From Devosia oryziradicis (GTDB lineage Bacteria; Pseudomonadota; Alphaproteobacteria; Rhizobiales; Devosiaceae), in assembly GCF_016698645.1 (NCBI RefSeq), contig NZ_CP068047.1, positions 496,001 to 560,000 of the forward strand: DNA of 64,000 nucleotides, read 5' to 3'. Below, in pieces: positions 8,822 through 17,729 of this stretch (its first letter is position 1; the number at the start of each line of letters is the position of its first letter). Position numbers and translations under genes: made by a program. The notes beneath the pieces are model-generated. The model did no database searches and was not told the origin of the DNA. It saw nothing but the letters and a program-made list of their open reading frames with translations.

Positions 8822-9853
8822 ATGAACGATAGCGACAGTCCGGGCCCTCAGGCGCCCACCAATCCCGAGCAGCCTCCTTCTAGTCCCGCCCTCGTGTCCG
8901 CACGGGGGCCCACGATCTGGAACCGCATCAAGGCCATGCTGGCCCGCGGGACTGTTTCCTTGCGCGACGACCTGCAGGTGGCGCTTGACGAGCAGGGCAG
9001 CGCCGAAGCGGCCGACTTCTCCGAGAGCGAGCGCACGATCCTGCAGAACGTGCTCAAGCTGTCCAACGTCTCGGTCGCCGACGTGATGGTGGAACGCTCC
9101 GACATCCAGGCCATCGAGGCCGATGTGAACCTGGGCACGCTGATTGCCAAGTTCCGCCAGGTGCGCCATTCGCGCCTGCCGGTCTTCGACGACAATCTGG
9201 ACAACATCCTGGGCTTCATCCACGTCAAGGATGCCCTATCCAAGATCACCGACCCGGTGACCGACCCGAGCAAGGACGTGCCGGTCAAGCTCGTGTCCAC
9301 GGTGCTCAAGCAGAAGATCATCCGGCTCGACCTGATGCGCGACGCGATGTTCGTCCCCACCTTCATGCCGGTTGGAGACCTGCTGCAATCGATGCGCGCC
9401 TCGCGCGTGCACATGGCCATCGTCATCGACGAGTATGGCGGCACCGATGGTCTTGTGACCATCGAAGACCTGCTGGAGGCCGTGGTCGGGGACATCGAGG
9501 ACGAGCATGACGAAATGGCCGCCTCGCTGATCCGCAAGGTCGGTGCGGATACCTTCATTGCCGATGCCCGTGCCGAGCTCAGCGACGTGCAGAAGCTGAT
9601 CGGACCCGATTTCGATCCGGGCGACTATGCCGAGGATGTCGAGACCATCGGCGGGCTGGTGTTCGACCTGGCCGGACACGTGCCCAAGCGCGGAGAGCGG
9701 GTCACCAAGCTCGATGGCTTCGAATTCGAGATCCTGGCCGCCGACAGCCGCCGCATCAAGCGCCTTCGCATTCGCCGCAAGCGCGAAGAAGTCGAGCCGC
9801 TGGCCATCACCGACCAGCGCTCGCCGGAAGAAAAGGCGGCCGCGGCGGAATAA
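8822..9853 (+). CDS. corC: CorC/HlyC family CBS-domain protein
   Basis: A 343-residue protein with two CBS domains (around RSDIQAIEADVNLGTLIAKFRQVRHSRLPVFDD and VPTFMPVGDLLQSMRASRVHMAIVIDEYGGTDGLVT) and a C-terminal CorC_HlyC domain (GDYAEDVETIGGLVFDLAGHVPKRGE). It has no membrane domain, so it is the soluble, CorC-like type implicated in magnesium/cobalt handling. I chose ATG 8822; an alternative start 13 codons upstream adds only a low-complexity extension. In many Hyphomicrobiales lnt follows this gene, but here an acetamidase-family gene does, 2 bases after the stop codon. Confidence 0.93.
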   Translation: MNDSDSPGPQAPTNPEQPPSSPALVSARGPTIWNRIKAMLARGTVSLRDDLQVALDEQGSAEAADFSESERTILQNVLKLSNVSVADVMVERSDIQAIEADVNLGTLIAKFRQVRHSRLPVFDDNLDNILGFIHVKDALSKITDPVTDPSKDVPVKLVSTVLKQKIIRLDLMRDAMFVPTFMPVGDLLQSMRASRVHMAIVIDEYGGTDGLVTIEDLLEAVVGDIEDEHDEMAASLIRKVGADTFIADARAELSDVQKLIGPDFDPGDYAEDVETIGGLVFDLAGHVPKRGERVTKLDGFEFEILAADSRRIKRLRIRRKREEVEPLAITDQRSPEEKAAAAE

Positions 9854-9855
9854 AC

Positions 9856-10764
9856 ATGGCCACCCATACCCTCATTGCGACGACCTGGCACAATGTGCTG
9901 GGCACGGTGCCACCGGTTCTGAACATTGCCGATGGCGACAGCGTGGTGACGCAAACCATCGACGCCGCCGGCATCGACAAGGACGAGGTGCAGCGCTGGC
10001 CAGGGCCCAATCCGACGAACGGGCCAATCTTCGTGGCGGGCGCCGAGCCGGGCGATGCCCTGCAGGTCGACATCGTCAGGATGACCCCGATCCGCGAGCG
10101 CGGCTGGACGCGCGCAGCCCTTGCCGGCAACGTCGTCGACCCCGAGCGTGTCCGCGACCTGCCACCCCGCGAGCGGACGGACTGGGTAATCGATGGCAAA
10201 GCCGGCACCGTGCGGCTCCGGGAGCCCGTGCCGGGACTGGAGCATCTGGTCCTGCCACTCGAGCCGATGATCGGCTGCTTCGGCGTGGCGCCGGCGCTCG
10301 GCCAGGCCTTTTCGACCGCGACCAGCGCCGAAAATGGCGGCAACATGGACTATCGCGGCTTCGGCCCGGGCTGCCGCGTGTGGTTTCCCGTTTCGGTTCC
10401 AGGCGCGCTGTTCTTCCTGGGCGACTGCCATGCCATCCAGGGCGATGGCGAAATCGTCGGCACCGGCGTCGAAACGGCCATGGAAGTCGAAGTGCGGCTT
10501 TCGGTGGTCAAGCGCCGGCACCAGACCTGGCCGCGCGGGGAAACCGGCGACGCCATCTTCACGGTCGGCAATGCCCGTCCACTGGACCAGGCCTTGCAGC
10601 ATGCCACCACCGAAATGCTCGACTGGCTGACCTCAGGCTATGGGCTTTCCGCCGTGGCCGCGAGCCACCTGATGGGTCAGGTTGTGCGTTACGAAGTGGG
10701 CAACGTCTTCGACCCCGCCTATACGATGGTCTGCAAGATCGACAAGAAGTGGCTCCCCAGATAA
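9856..10764 (+). CDS. Acetamidase/formamidase family protein
   Basis: A 302-residue FmdA/AmdA-type amidohydrolase, expected to release ammonia from short aliphatic amides. Visible family blocks: GPNPTNGPIFVAGAEPGDALQVDI, PLEPMIGCFGVAP, GGNMDYRGFGPGCRVWFPV, LFFLGDCHAIQGDGEIVGTGVETAMEV and the C-terminal MVCKIDKKWLP. It starts 2 bases after corC, so it is probably co-transcribed with it, an unusual partner for corC. It is followed by a perfect hairpin terminator. The exact substrate cannot be told from sequence. Confidence 0.88.
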   Translation: MATHTLIATTWHNVLGTVPPVLNIADGDSVVTQTIDAAGIDKDEVQRWPGPNPTNGPIFVAGAEPGDALQVDIVRMTPIRERGWTRAALAGNVVDPERVRDLPPRERTDWVIDGKAGTVRLREPVPGLEHLVLPLEPMIGCFGVAPALGQAFSTATSAENGGNMDYRGFGPGCRVWFPVSVPGALFFLGDCHAIQGDGEIVGTGVETAMEVEVRLSVVKRRHQTWPRGETGDAIFTVGNARPLDQALQHATTEMLDWLTSGYGLSAVAASHLMGQVVRYEVGNVFDPAYTMVCKIDKKWLPR

Positions 10765-10768
10765 CGAA

Positions 10769-10790
10769 AGGCCCGGATCGCTCCGGGCCT
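10769..10790 (+). terminator. Hairpin terminator after the acetamidase gene
   Basis: Perfect 9-base stem AGGCCCGGA / TCCGGGCCT with a 4-base loop, 5 bases after the stop codon. No strong T-run follows, so termination may be incomplete. Confidence 0.7.
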
Positions 10791-10855
10791 CTGGCTTGCT
10801 GCTAAACTGGAAGCTCACCGGCCATTCGGGCATAGCCCTCATGGCTTTGCTCGCT

Positions 10856-10880
10856 AAAATGGCTCCACTGGAGCGATTTT
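10856..10880. terminator. Bidirectional terminator-like palindrome (repeat family C)
   Basis: The palindrome AAAATGGCTCCA-C-TGGAGCGATTTT lies between the convergent acetamidase and NFU genes. Its A-run and T-run flanks make it a hairpin with a T-tail on either strand. A near-identical copy, perfectly palindromic, is at 46569-46595, also between convergent genes. Confidence 0.75.
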
Positions 10881-10894
10881 GCCTATGGCCGCTC

Positions 10895-11461
10895 TCAAAC
10901 CTGCTGCACGGCTTCAACGCCGGGCACGAAGTGGCGGAGCAGGTTTTCGATGCCGCTCTTGAGCGTGGCGGTCGAGGACGGGCAACCCGAGCAGGCGCCC
11001 TGCATGTGGAGGAATACGGTGCCCTCCTTGAAGCCCTTGAAGGTGATGTCGCCGCCATCCATGGCCACGGCCGGGCGTACGCGGGTCGCCAACAATTCCT
11101 TGATGACTTCCACGGTCTCGCTGTCTTCTTCTTCGAAGAATTCATCGACCTCGTCGAAATTGGCAACGTCGACGCCGCCCTCGACGATGACGGGCTTGCC
11201 CGACAGGAAGTGGTCCATGATGACGCCGAGAATGGCCGGCTTGATATGGGCCCAGTTGGTGTCGTCCTTGGTCACCGAGATGAAGTCGGAACCGAGGAAC
11301 ACGCCGGTAACGCCGGAAATGCCGAACAGGCCCTGCGCCAGGGGCGAATTGGCCGTCGCCTCGGCGCTACGGAAATCGCGCGGCTCGCCAACCAGCACCT
11401 CACGACCCGGCAGGAACTTCAGGGTCGCCGGATTGGGCGTGGCTTCGGTCTGGATGAACAT
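10895..11461 (-). CDS. NFU-type iron-sulfur cluster scaffold/carrier protein
   Basis: A 188-residue protein with an N-terminal Nfu_N domain (MFIQTEATPNPATLKFLPG) and a C-terminal NifU-like domain with the cluster-binding GACSGCPSS motif (C157, C160). An acidic linker (FFEEEDSE) separates them. NFU proteins carry 4Fe-4S clusters from the assembly machinery to apo-enzymes. The N-terminus matches the mitochondrial/alphaproteobacterial Nfu1 type. It lies downstream of the universal stress protein gene on the same strand, with a palindromic repeat between them. Confidence 0.95.
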   Translation of the reverse strand: MFIQTEATPNPATLKFLPGREVLVGEPRDFRSAEATANSPLAQGLFGISGVTGVFLGSDFISVTKDDTNWAHIKPAILGVIMDHFLSGKPVIVEGGVDVANFDEVDEFFEEEDSETVEVIKELLATRVRPAVAMDGGDITFKGFKEGTVFLHMQGACSGCPSSTATLKSGIENLLRHFVPGVEAVQQV

Positions 11462-11565
11462 CGGGACGCCTGCGATTTGCGATTAGAACGCTTCTAAAAT
11501 AGACTTTTGCAGTCAGGATGCAAGGGGCTTGGTGCGGGGGCAGGTATGCATGCCGCATCTCCAGT

Positions 11566-11653
11566 AGACCTCATCCTGAGCCTGTCGAAGGACGAGGTCG
11601 TGGCGGGATGGATGTGCCCGACCTCGTGGTTCGACAAGCTCACTATGAGGTCT
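11566..11653. repeat. Long inverted repeat, family D
   Basis: Arms begin AGACCTCATCCTGAGCCTGT (from 11566) and end ATGAGGTCT (11645-11653). The inner part pairs GACGAGGTCG with CGACCTCGTGG. The CCTCATCCTGAGCCTGTCGAA type of sequence recurs in many alphaproteobacterial genomes as an intergenic palindrome. It stands between the NFU and universal stress protein genes. Confidence 0.75.
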
Positions 11654-11662
11654 CACTAGGCG

Positions 11663-12136
11663 TCAGCAGATAGCAATAATCTCTTCGTCGCTCATTCTGC
11701 CTGGCACGATGGTCAGGGGAATGGGCAGGGCGTTGGCACGGTTGGCGAAGTGCATGACGAGCGGACCGGGTCCCTCGCCGGAAGTCGACGCTGCCAGCAC
11801 CAGGATGGCGATATCGCGATCCAGGTCGATCACGCGTTCGATTTCTTCCGCGGCCTCGCCTTCGCGAACCACCGACTCCACCTTGACGTCCCCGATGTCG
11901 CGGAGGCGCGCGAGGCGGGTATCGAGGTTGCGCTCGGCTTCCTCGACGGCTTCGGCGCGCAGTACGTCCTCGACGCCCAGGCCGATGAATTCGGGCTTCT
12001 GGATGACACTCATCAACACCACCGTGCCGCCGGTTCGCTTCACGCGATAGGCGGCAAAGGTCAGTGCCCGCTCGCATTCGGGCGTCTCGTCGATGACGAC
12101 GAGGAATTTGCGCTTGTATTCGGTCTGAGAAACCAC
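11663..12136 (-). CDS. Universal stress protein (UspA family)
   Basis: A 157-residue single-domain Usp. It opens with the strand KFLVVIDETPECERALTFAA and ends in the segment ILVLAASTSGEGPGPLVMHFANRANALPIPLTIVPG. The usual ATP-binding G-x2-G-x9-G(S/T) loop is only partly recognisable, so nucleotide binding is uncertain. The start is a GTG at 12136 with a G-rich tract just upstream. It follows trpS by 18 bases on the same strand, so the two are likely co-transcribed. Confidence 0.9.
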   Translation of the reverse strand: MVSQTEYKRKFLVVIDETPECERALTFAAYRVKRTGGTVVLMSVIQKPEFIGLGVEDVLRAEAVEEAERNLDTRLARLRDIGDVKVESVVREGEAAEEIERVIDLDRDIAILVLAASTSGEGPGPLVMHFANRANALPIPLTIVPGRMSDEEIIAIC

Positions 12137-12154
12137 GACCGCCCCCTGGTCTTG

Positions 12155-13186
12155 TTAGCGGATGAACCCGACGATATTGCGGATATCGGCCATGATGGGC
12201 TGGGCGATGGCCCGCGCCCGCTCGGCGCCGCCGCGCAGGATGGCATCCATCTCGCCGCGATCAGCCACCAGCCGCTTCATCTCTTCGGCGATGGGCGACA
12301 GCACGGCAACGGCGAGATCGCCCAGCGCCGGCTTGAACTTTCCCCAGCCCTGGCCGCCGAATTCGCCCAGCACGTCATCGACCGAGCGATTGGAAAGAGC
12401 CGCGTAGATGCCAACCAGGTTTTCTGCCTCGAGGCGCCCCGCGAGGCCGGCGGCTTCGCTGGGCAGCGCGTCGGCGTCTGTCGTGGCGCGCTTGATCTTT
12501 TTGGCGATCAGGTCAGCATCGTCCATCATGTAGATGGTCGAAAGGTCCGAGGCATCGGACTTGCTCATCTTCTTGCTGCCATCCTTGAGCGACTTGACCC
12601 GCATGGCCGGGCCGGTCGCCAGGGTTTCGGTGATGGGGAAGAAGTCGCCCTTGTGGCCGAGCGCTTTGATCTGCTTCTTGAAATCGTGGTTGAATTTCTT
12701 GGCGATGTCGCGCGTCAGCTCCAGATGTTGCTTCTGGTCCTCGCCTACGGGCACGCCGGTGGCCTTGTAGAGCAGGATATCGGCGGCCATCAGGCTAGGA
12801 TAGGCGAACAGACCCAGCGAGACATTTTCGCTGTTCTCGCCGGCCTTGTCCTTGAACTGGGTCATGCGGGCCATCCAGCCCATGCGCGCCACGCAGTTGA
12901 AGATCCAGCTCAGCTCCGCGTGTTCCATGACCTGGGACTGGTTGAAGATGATCGAGCGCTTGGGATCGACACCGGCGGCGATATAGGCCGCGGCGATCTC
13001 ATAGGTCCAGCGCTTGAGGTCTTCGGGCTCCTGCCACACGGTGATGGCATGCATGTCGACCACGCAATAGATGGTCTCATGCGTGTCCTGCAGCGGCACG
13101 AAGCGCCGGATGGCGCCCAGATAATTGCCCAGATGCAGATCGCCGGAAGGCTTGATGCCGGAAAAGACGCGGGGAGTGAAGGTCAT
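12155..13186 (-). CDS. trpS: Tryptophan--tRNA ligase
   Basis: Class I aminoacyl-tRNA synthetase charging tRNA-Trp, 343 residues. The HIGH-like signature appears as [13 protein letters not shown] near residue 12 and the KMSKS loop as [12 protein letters not shown]. The [16 protein letters not shown] segment is typical of TrpRS. The start [16 protein letters not shown] is well placed. It lies between murJ and the universal stress protein gene, a common alphaproteobacterial order. Confidence 0.98.
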   Translation of the reverse strand: MTFTPRVFSGIKPSGDLHLGNYLGAIRRFVPLQDTHETIYCVVDMHAITVWQEPEDLKRWTYEIAAAYIAAGVDPKRSIIFNQSQVMEHAELSWIFNCVARMGWMARMTQFKDKAGENSENVSLGLFAYPSLMAADILLYKATGVPVGEDQKQHLELTRDIAKKFNHDFKKQIKALGHKGDFFPITETLATGPAMRVKSLKDGSKKMSKSDASDLSTIYMMDDADLIAKKIKRATTDADALPSEAAGLAGRLEAENLVGIYAALSNRSVDDVLGEFGGQGWGKFKPALGDLAVAVLSPIAEEMKRLVADRGEMDAILRGGAERARAIAQPIMADIRNIVGFIR

Positions 13187-13267
13187 GGATACGAACTTAT
13201 GAGTGTGGGTTGCCCCGTTCTATATGCGTGAGGGCATATTGGGAACTGGCCGTCTCCCATCCACACT

Positions 13268-13335
13268 GTCATCCCGGCCCTGAGCCGGGATCCATCCTGA
13301 GATGGTTGGGCGAAGCATCTCAAGGCCGGGGTGAC
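13268..13335. repeat. REP/BIME-like palindromic repeat, family A
   Basis: Begins GTCATCCCGGCCCTGAGCCG, contains CATCCTGAGATG and its inverse GCATCTCAAGG, and ends GGCCGGGGTGAC. Same architecture as 8146-8214. It lies in the 175-base gap between trpS and murJ; I see nothing else in that gap. Confidence 0.8.
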
Positions 13336-13361
13336 ATCGTGGGTGTGGCAGCGATCGCGTT

Positions 13362-14924
13362 TCAGCCTCGCCGCCGCAAGCGGCGCAACAACAGGCCCAG
13401 CTTCTGCGCGCCCGAGACATGCACCAGGGTAAAATAGGTGACCATGCCGAAGCCGACCAGCACGGCAAGCAGGCCGGCCTGATGCCAGAGCGGGGCGCCG
13501 GCGGCGAAATAGGGGGCACCGCGCTGGGCCAGGATGTAGAGCGCACCGCCCATGATGGTGCTGACCAAAAGGATCAGCCCGTGCCGGCCCCATTCGGCGG
13601 CGCTGAGCTGGAAATGGCCGCGCCGCGCCAAAAACACGGCCAGCAGGGCGGCATTCAGCCAGGCCGAGACTGAGGTGGCGATGGCGATGCCGACATGGAC
13701 GAGGCTGGGAAAAAGCAACAGCGATAGGCCGATATTGGCGACCACGGAAATGCCGGCAAAGACGGTTGGCGTGACCGTATCCTCGCGGGCGAAATAGCCC
13801 GGCTGCAGCACGCGGATCAGCACATAGGCGGGCAGGCCGGTGGAAAAGGCGATCAGTGCCTCAGCCGTCTGGACGGTCGCTAGGCCGTCGAAGGCACCGC
13901 GCTCGAACAGCACGCGTACGATGGGTTCGGCCAGGGCGATCAGTGCGGTGGCGGCGGGCATGGATAGCAGCATGGCGGCGAGCAGCGACTGGTCCTGTGT
14001 CTGGCGCGCCTCGGCATCGCGCCCGCCCTTGAGGTGCCGGCTGAGCTCAGGCAGCAGCACGGTGCCGATGGCGATGCCGATGATGCCGAGCGGCAGCTGA
14101 TAGAGGCGATCGGCATAGTTGAGGATGGAAATGGCGTTATCGGCGCCCGAGGCGATGATGGTGCCCACGAAGATGTTGATCTGGGTAATGCCGCCGGTGA
14201 GGATGGCGGGAATGGCGAGCACCCAGAAGCGGCGCACCTCCGGATCGAGTCGGGGCAGGCGGAATTCGGGCACGAAATCGGCGCGGCGGATCGCCGACCA
14301 GACCAGCCAGAGCTGGGCGATGCCGCCGGCCATGGTCGCCACGCCCACCCAGATAGCCGAGCCGGCCGGATCCTGCACCCAGAAGGTTACCAGCGGGATC
14401 ATCGCGGCGATATTGACGATGTTGAGGATCACGGGGGCAAACGCCGCCGCGAAGAAGCGGCCCAGGGAATTGAGGATCGCCCCATAGGCCGCCATCAGCG
14501 ACATGCAGGCGAGGTAGGGGAACATGATGCGAGTGAGCAGCACCGTCAGGTCGAACTTCTCCCGGTCGTCGACGAAGCCGGGGACAAAGGCAACCATCAG
14601 CTGCGGCATGAAGATTTCGGCGAGGATGGTCACCACCACCAGCGCGGCGACCAGCCAGGCCATGATGCGGGCGGCCAGGTCGAGCGCCGCATCGGGCCCG
14701 TTGCGTTCGAGCGCGCCGGAGAACATGGGCACGAAGGCGGTGTTGAAGGCGCCCTCGGCGAACAAGCGCCGGAACAGGTTGGGAAAGCGGAAAGCGGCAA
14801 AAAAGGCGTCGGCCGCCGGCCCGGTGCCCAATACCGCTGCCATCAGCGCATCGCGCGCAAAGCCGGCAACGCGGGAGACCAGGGTGAGGCCGCCGACGGA
14901 GAGAAAATTGCGGTAGAGGCTCAT
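13362..14924 (-). CDS. murJ: Lipid II flippase MurJ (MviN)
   Basis: Polytopic inner-membrane flippase that moves lipid II for peptidoglycan synthesis, 520 residues with about 14 hydrophobic helices. The N-terminus MSLYRNFLSVGGLTLVSRVAGFARDALMAAVLGTG and the following AADAFFAAFRFPNLFRRLFAEGAFNTAFVP are diagnostic. It ends in a basic tail. It starts 15 bases after glnD on the same strand, a conserved neighbourhood in Hyphomicrobiales. Confidence 0.97.
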   Translation of the reverse strand: MSLYRNFLSVGGLTLVSRVAGFARDALMAAVLGTGPAADAFFAAFRFPNLFRRLFAEGAFNTAFVPMFSGALERNGPDAALDLAARIMAWLVAALVVVTILAEIFMPQLMVAFVPGFVDDREKFDLTVLLTRIMFPYLACMSLMAAYGAILNSLGRFFAAAFAPVILNIVNIAAMIPLVTFWVQDPAGSAIWVGVATMAGGIAQLWLVWSAIRRADFVPEFRLPRLDPEVRRFWVLAIPAILTGGITQINIFVGTIIASGADNAISILNYADRLYQLPLGIIGIAIGTVLLPELSRHLKGGRDAEARQTQDQSLLAAMLLSMPAATALIALAEPIVRVLFERGAFDGLATVQTAEALIAFSTGLPAYVLIRVLQPGYFAREDTVTPTVFAGISVVANIGLSLLLFPSLVHVGIAIATSVSAWLNAALLAVFLARRGHFQLSAAEWGRHGLILLVSTIMGGALYILAQRGAPYFAAGAPLWHQAGLLAVLVGFGMVTYFTLVHVSGAQKLGLLLRRLRRRG

Positions 14925-14939
14925 GGCCGGGCAGCCACG

Positions 14940-17729
14940 CTATCCATGCGCCACCTTCTCGCGCGGGTGGAACACCCCCATCAGCGCGTCGTGGATTTTG
15001 CGCTGGCGCGGCTTGGCCATGATCTTCTGGCCGGTCAGGTCGGTGACGTAGAAGACGTCGACGGCCTTTTCGCCATAGGTGCCGATATGGGCCGAACCGA
15101 TGGTAAGGTTGAGGTCGGAAATCTCGTGGGTCAGCGAATGGAGCAGCCCCATGCGGTCGAGGCCGGAAACCTCGATGACGGTGAACTTTTCCGACAGCGC
15201 GTTGCTGACCGAAACCTGCGCCGGCAGGGCGAAGGGCTTGAGGCGCTTGTTGTGGCGCGATTCCTTGCCCAGATCGATCAGGATCTGCCGCTTGCCCTGG
15301 AGCAGTTGCTTGACCGTATCGATGATGCGGGTGGCACGGACCTTCTCGTCCTCGTCGGAGGTGAAGGAGCGGCGCAGCCGGAAGGTATCGATGGCGTGGC
15401 CGTCGCGGGTCGAGAAGATTTGAGCGCCTATGATGGACGCATCCTGCATGGTGCAGGCTCCGGCGATCAGCGACAGCAGGCGCGGGTGGTCGGGCGTGTA
15501 GAACGAAACCTCGGTGATACCCTCGAAGGCCTTGATGCGGATCGAGCCGGCGAAGCCGTCACCGGCCATGTCGGCCTGGCGGATCATGCGGGCGTGTTCG
15601 AGCTGCAGTTCGGGCTCGGCCCGCAGCCAGTAATGGTCGTAGTGGCGCGCCACATAGGCGTCGACATCGGCTGAAGGCCAGGCCTCGAGCGACTGGGCAA
15701 GCTGATGGCGGGCGTGATTGATGCGGTCGGACTGGGTGACCTGCGAGTGGCCACCCGACAGCAGCGGCTCGGTGGCGTAGTAGAGGGCGCGCAAGAGGCT
15801 CCCCTTCCAGCCGGTCCAGACGCCCGGGCCAACCGCGCGGATATCGCAGGCGGTCAGGATCATCAGCAGCGCCAGGCGCTGGGGCGATTGCACCACATCG
15901 GCAAAGGCGCGGGCGGTCTCGGGGTCCTGGATGTCGCGGGCCTGGGCGATCTCGCTCATCAGCAGGTGATATTCGATGAGCCAGGAGACCGTGTCGGTTT
16001 CGGCGGGGGAGAGGCCAAAGCGCGGGCAGAGCTTGCGGGCGATGCGGGCGCCGGCAATGGAGTGGTCCTCGGGCCGGCCCTTGGCAATGTCATGCAGGAA
16101 CAGCGCGACATAGAGCAGGCGGGTATCGTTGAGTTGCGGCAGCAACTCATGGGTCAGCGGCAACTGGTCCCGCAGACCGCCATTGGCAATATCGGCCATG
16201 ACGCCGACCGAGCGGATCAGGTGCTCGTCCACCGTGTAGTGGTGGTACATGTTGAACTGCATCAGCGCGACGATCTTGCCGAAATCGGGCACGAAGCGCC
16301 CGAGCACGCCGCTTTCGTTCATCTGCCGCAGGATGCGCTCGACCGATTGCGGCGCCGTTAGGATGGTCAGGAAATAGTCGTTGGCTTGGGGATCGTGCCG
16401 CAGCCGATTGTCGATCAGGCGCAGCGAGCGGGCGATATGCTTGATGGCATCAGGGTGGAACAGCAGTTCCTCACGCCCGGCGACCAGGAACATCTTGATC
16501 AGGTTGCGCGGTTCCTTTTCGAACACATCCGGGCTGGCGATGTTGAGCCGGCCGGTATCGAGCACGAAATCGGTTTCGCCCTTGATCCTGGATTTGCCCG
16601 AGCGGAACGGCGCCAGCACGCGGCCGACCAGGTCCATGTCCTTGGCATGGTTGAATTCGAGGCTGGCGCAGATGATGCGGGTGAGATCGCCCACATCCTT
16701 GGCGACGAGAAAGTAGCGCTTCATGAAGCGCTCGACGCCCAGCATGCCGATACGCTGGGCATAGCCCATGCGCTGCGCCAGTTCGGGCTGCACGTCGAAG
16801 GTCAGCTTTTCCTCGGCCCGGCCGGTGACGAAATGGAGGTGGCAGCGCACGGCCCAGAGGAAATCCTCGGCGCGGTAGAACAGCCGGTATTCGGCGGCAG
16901 ACAGCACGCCCTTGCCGACCAGTTCGTGCGACGTCTTGACCTGGTAGAAGTATTTGCCGATCCAGAACAACGTGTTGAGGTCGCGCAACCCGCCCTTGCC
17001 GTCCTTGATGTTGGGTTCGACCACATAGCGGGTATTGCCCATCTGCTTGTGGCGCTCGTCGCGCTCGGCCATCTTGGCGGCGATGAATTCGGGGCCTGTC
17101 TTGGGCATGATCTCGGTCTCGAAACGCGAGACGAGGTTGTCGAACAGCGTGCGGTCGCCAGTGACGAAGCGGGCTTCGAGCGTGGCGGTGCGCACGGTCA
17201 TGTCGGCGCGGGCCATGCGCAGGCATTCATCGACCGAGCGGACGGCGTGACCAACCTTCTGGCCGAGGTCCCAGAGCATGTAGAGGATATATTCGGTGAC
17301 CTGCTCACCCCAGGGGGTCTGCTTGTAGGGCAGGATGAACAGCAGGTCGATGTCGGAACCCGGTGCCAGGGTGCCCCGCCCATAGCCGCCGACAGCGGAG
17401 AGCGCGATGGCTTCGGCGCCACTGGGATTGTCCACCGGATAGACGCGACGGGTCGCGAACATATGGAGGGCGGCGATGATCTCGTCCTGCGCCGCGCTCA
17501 GGTTCTGGGCGCAGCGCGTGCCCTTGCCGGTGGCGAGCAATTCAGCTTCGGCCTGCTGGCGTGCCTCGGCCAGGGTCTTGCGGATATGCGCCAACACGGC
17601 CGCGCGCGCCGTGGAGGATTTGGGCGCGTCCTCGCCGATCACCGCTTCGAGTTCACCGAAAATGGTTTCGGCGGACTTGAGCGTGAACAGCGATTTTCGC
17701 GGCTTTGCCTCAGCTTCGGCGAGCATCAT
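14940..17729 (-). CDS. glnD: [Protein-PII] uridylyltransferase / uridylyl-removing enzyme
   Basis: Bifunctional nitrogen sensor that uridylylates and de-uridylylates PII proteins according to glutamine level; 929 residues. Domains in order: nucleotidyltransferase with GGYGRGTLAPGSDIDLLFIL (about 113-132), a central GlnD region, an HD hydrolase domain with LFLHDIAKGRPEDHS, and two C-terminal ACT domains (EVSFYTPDHPRLLSLIAGACT and EVSGLDRMGLLHSLTHEI). The ATG at 17729 overlaps the end of mutS by 20 bases, indicating translational coupling. Confidence 0.97.
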   Translation of the reverse strand: MMLAEAEAKPRKSLFTLKSAETIFGELEAVIGEDAPKSSTARAAVLAHIRKTLAEARQQAEAELLATGKGTRCAQNLSAAQDEIIAALHMFATRRVYPVDNPSGAEAIALSAVGGYGRGTLAPGSDIDLLFILPYKQTPWGEQVTEYILYMLWDLGQKVGHAVRSVDECLRMARADMTVRTATLEARFVTGDRTLFDNLVSRFETEIMPKTGPEFIAAKMAERDERHKQMGNTRYVVEPNIKDGKGGLRDLNTLFWIGKYFYQVKTSHELVGKGVLSAAEYRLFYRAEDFLWAVRCHLHFVTGRAEEKLTFDVQPELAQRMGYAQRIGMLGVERFMKRYFLVAKDVGDLTRIICASLEFNHAKDMDLVGRVLAPFRSGKSRIKGETDFVLDTGRLNIASPDVFEKEPRNLIKMFLVAGREELLFHPDAIKHIARSLRLIDNRLRHDPQANDYFLTILTAPQSVERILRQMNESGVLGRFVPDFGKIVALMQFNMYHHYTVDEHLIRSVGVMADIANGGLRDQLPLTHELLPQLNDTRLLYVALFLHDIAKGRPEDHSIAGARIARKLCPRFGLSPAETDTVSWLIEYHLLMSEIAQARDIQDPETARAFADVVQSPQRLALLMILTACDIRAVGPGVWTGWKGSLLRALYYATEPLLSGGHSQVTQSDRINHARHQLAQSLEAWPSADVDAYVARHYDHYWLRAEPELQLEHARMIRQADMAGDGFAGSIRIKAFEGITEVSFYTPDHPRLLSLIAGACTMQDASIIGAQIFSTRDGHAIDTFRLRRSFTSDEDEKVRATRIIDTVKQLLQGKRQILIDLGKESRHNKRLKPFALPAQVSVSNALSEKFTVIEVSGLDRMGLLHSLTHEISDLNLTIGSAHIGTYGEKAVDVFYVTDLTGQKIMAKPRQRKIHDALMGVFHPREKVAHG

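Noticed and set aside
9676..9681. Other CACGTG hexamers (near 9676 and 39060) as parS sites
   Set aside because: They lack the flanking TT...AA; only the bare hexamer matches, which is expected by chance in GC-rich DNA.
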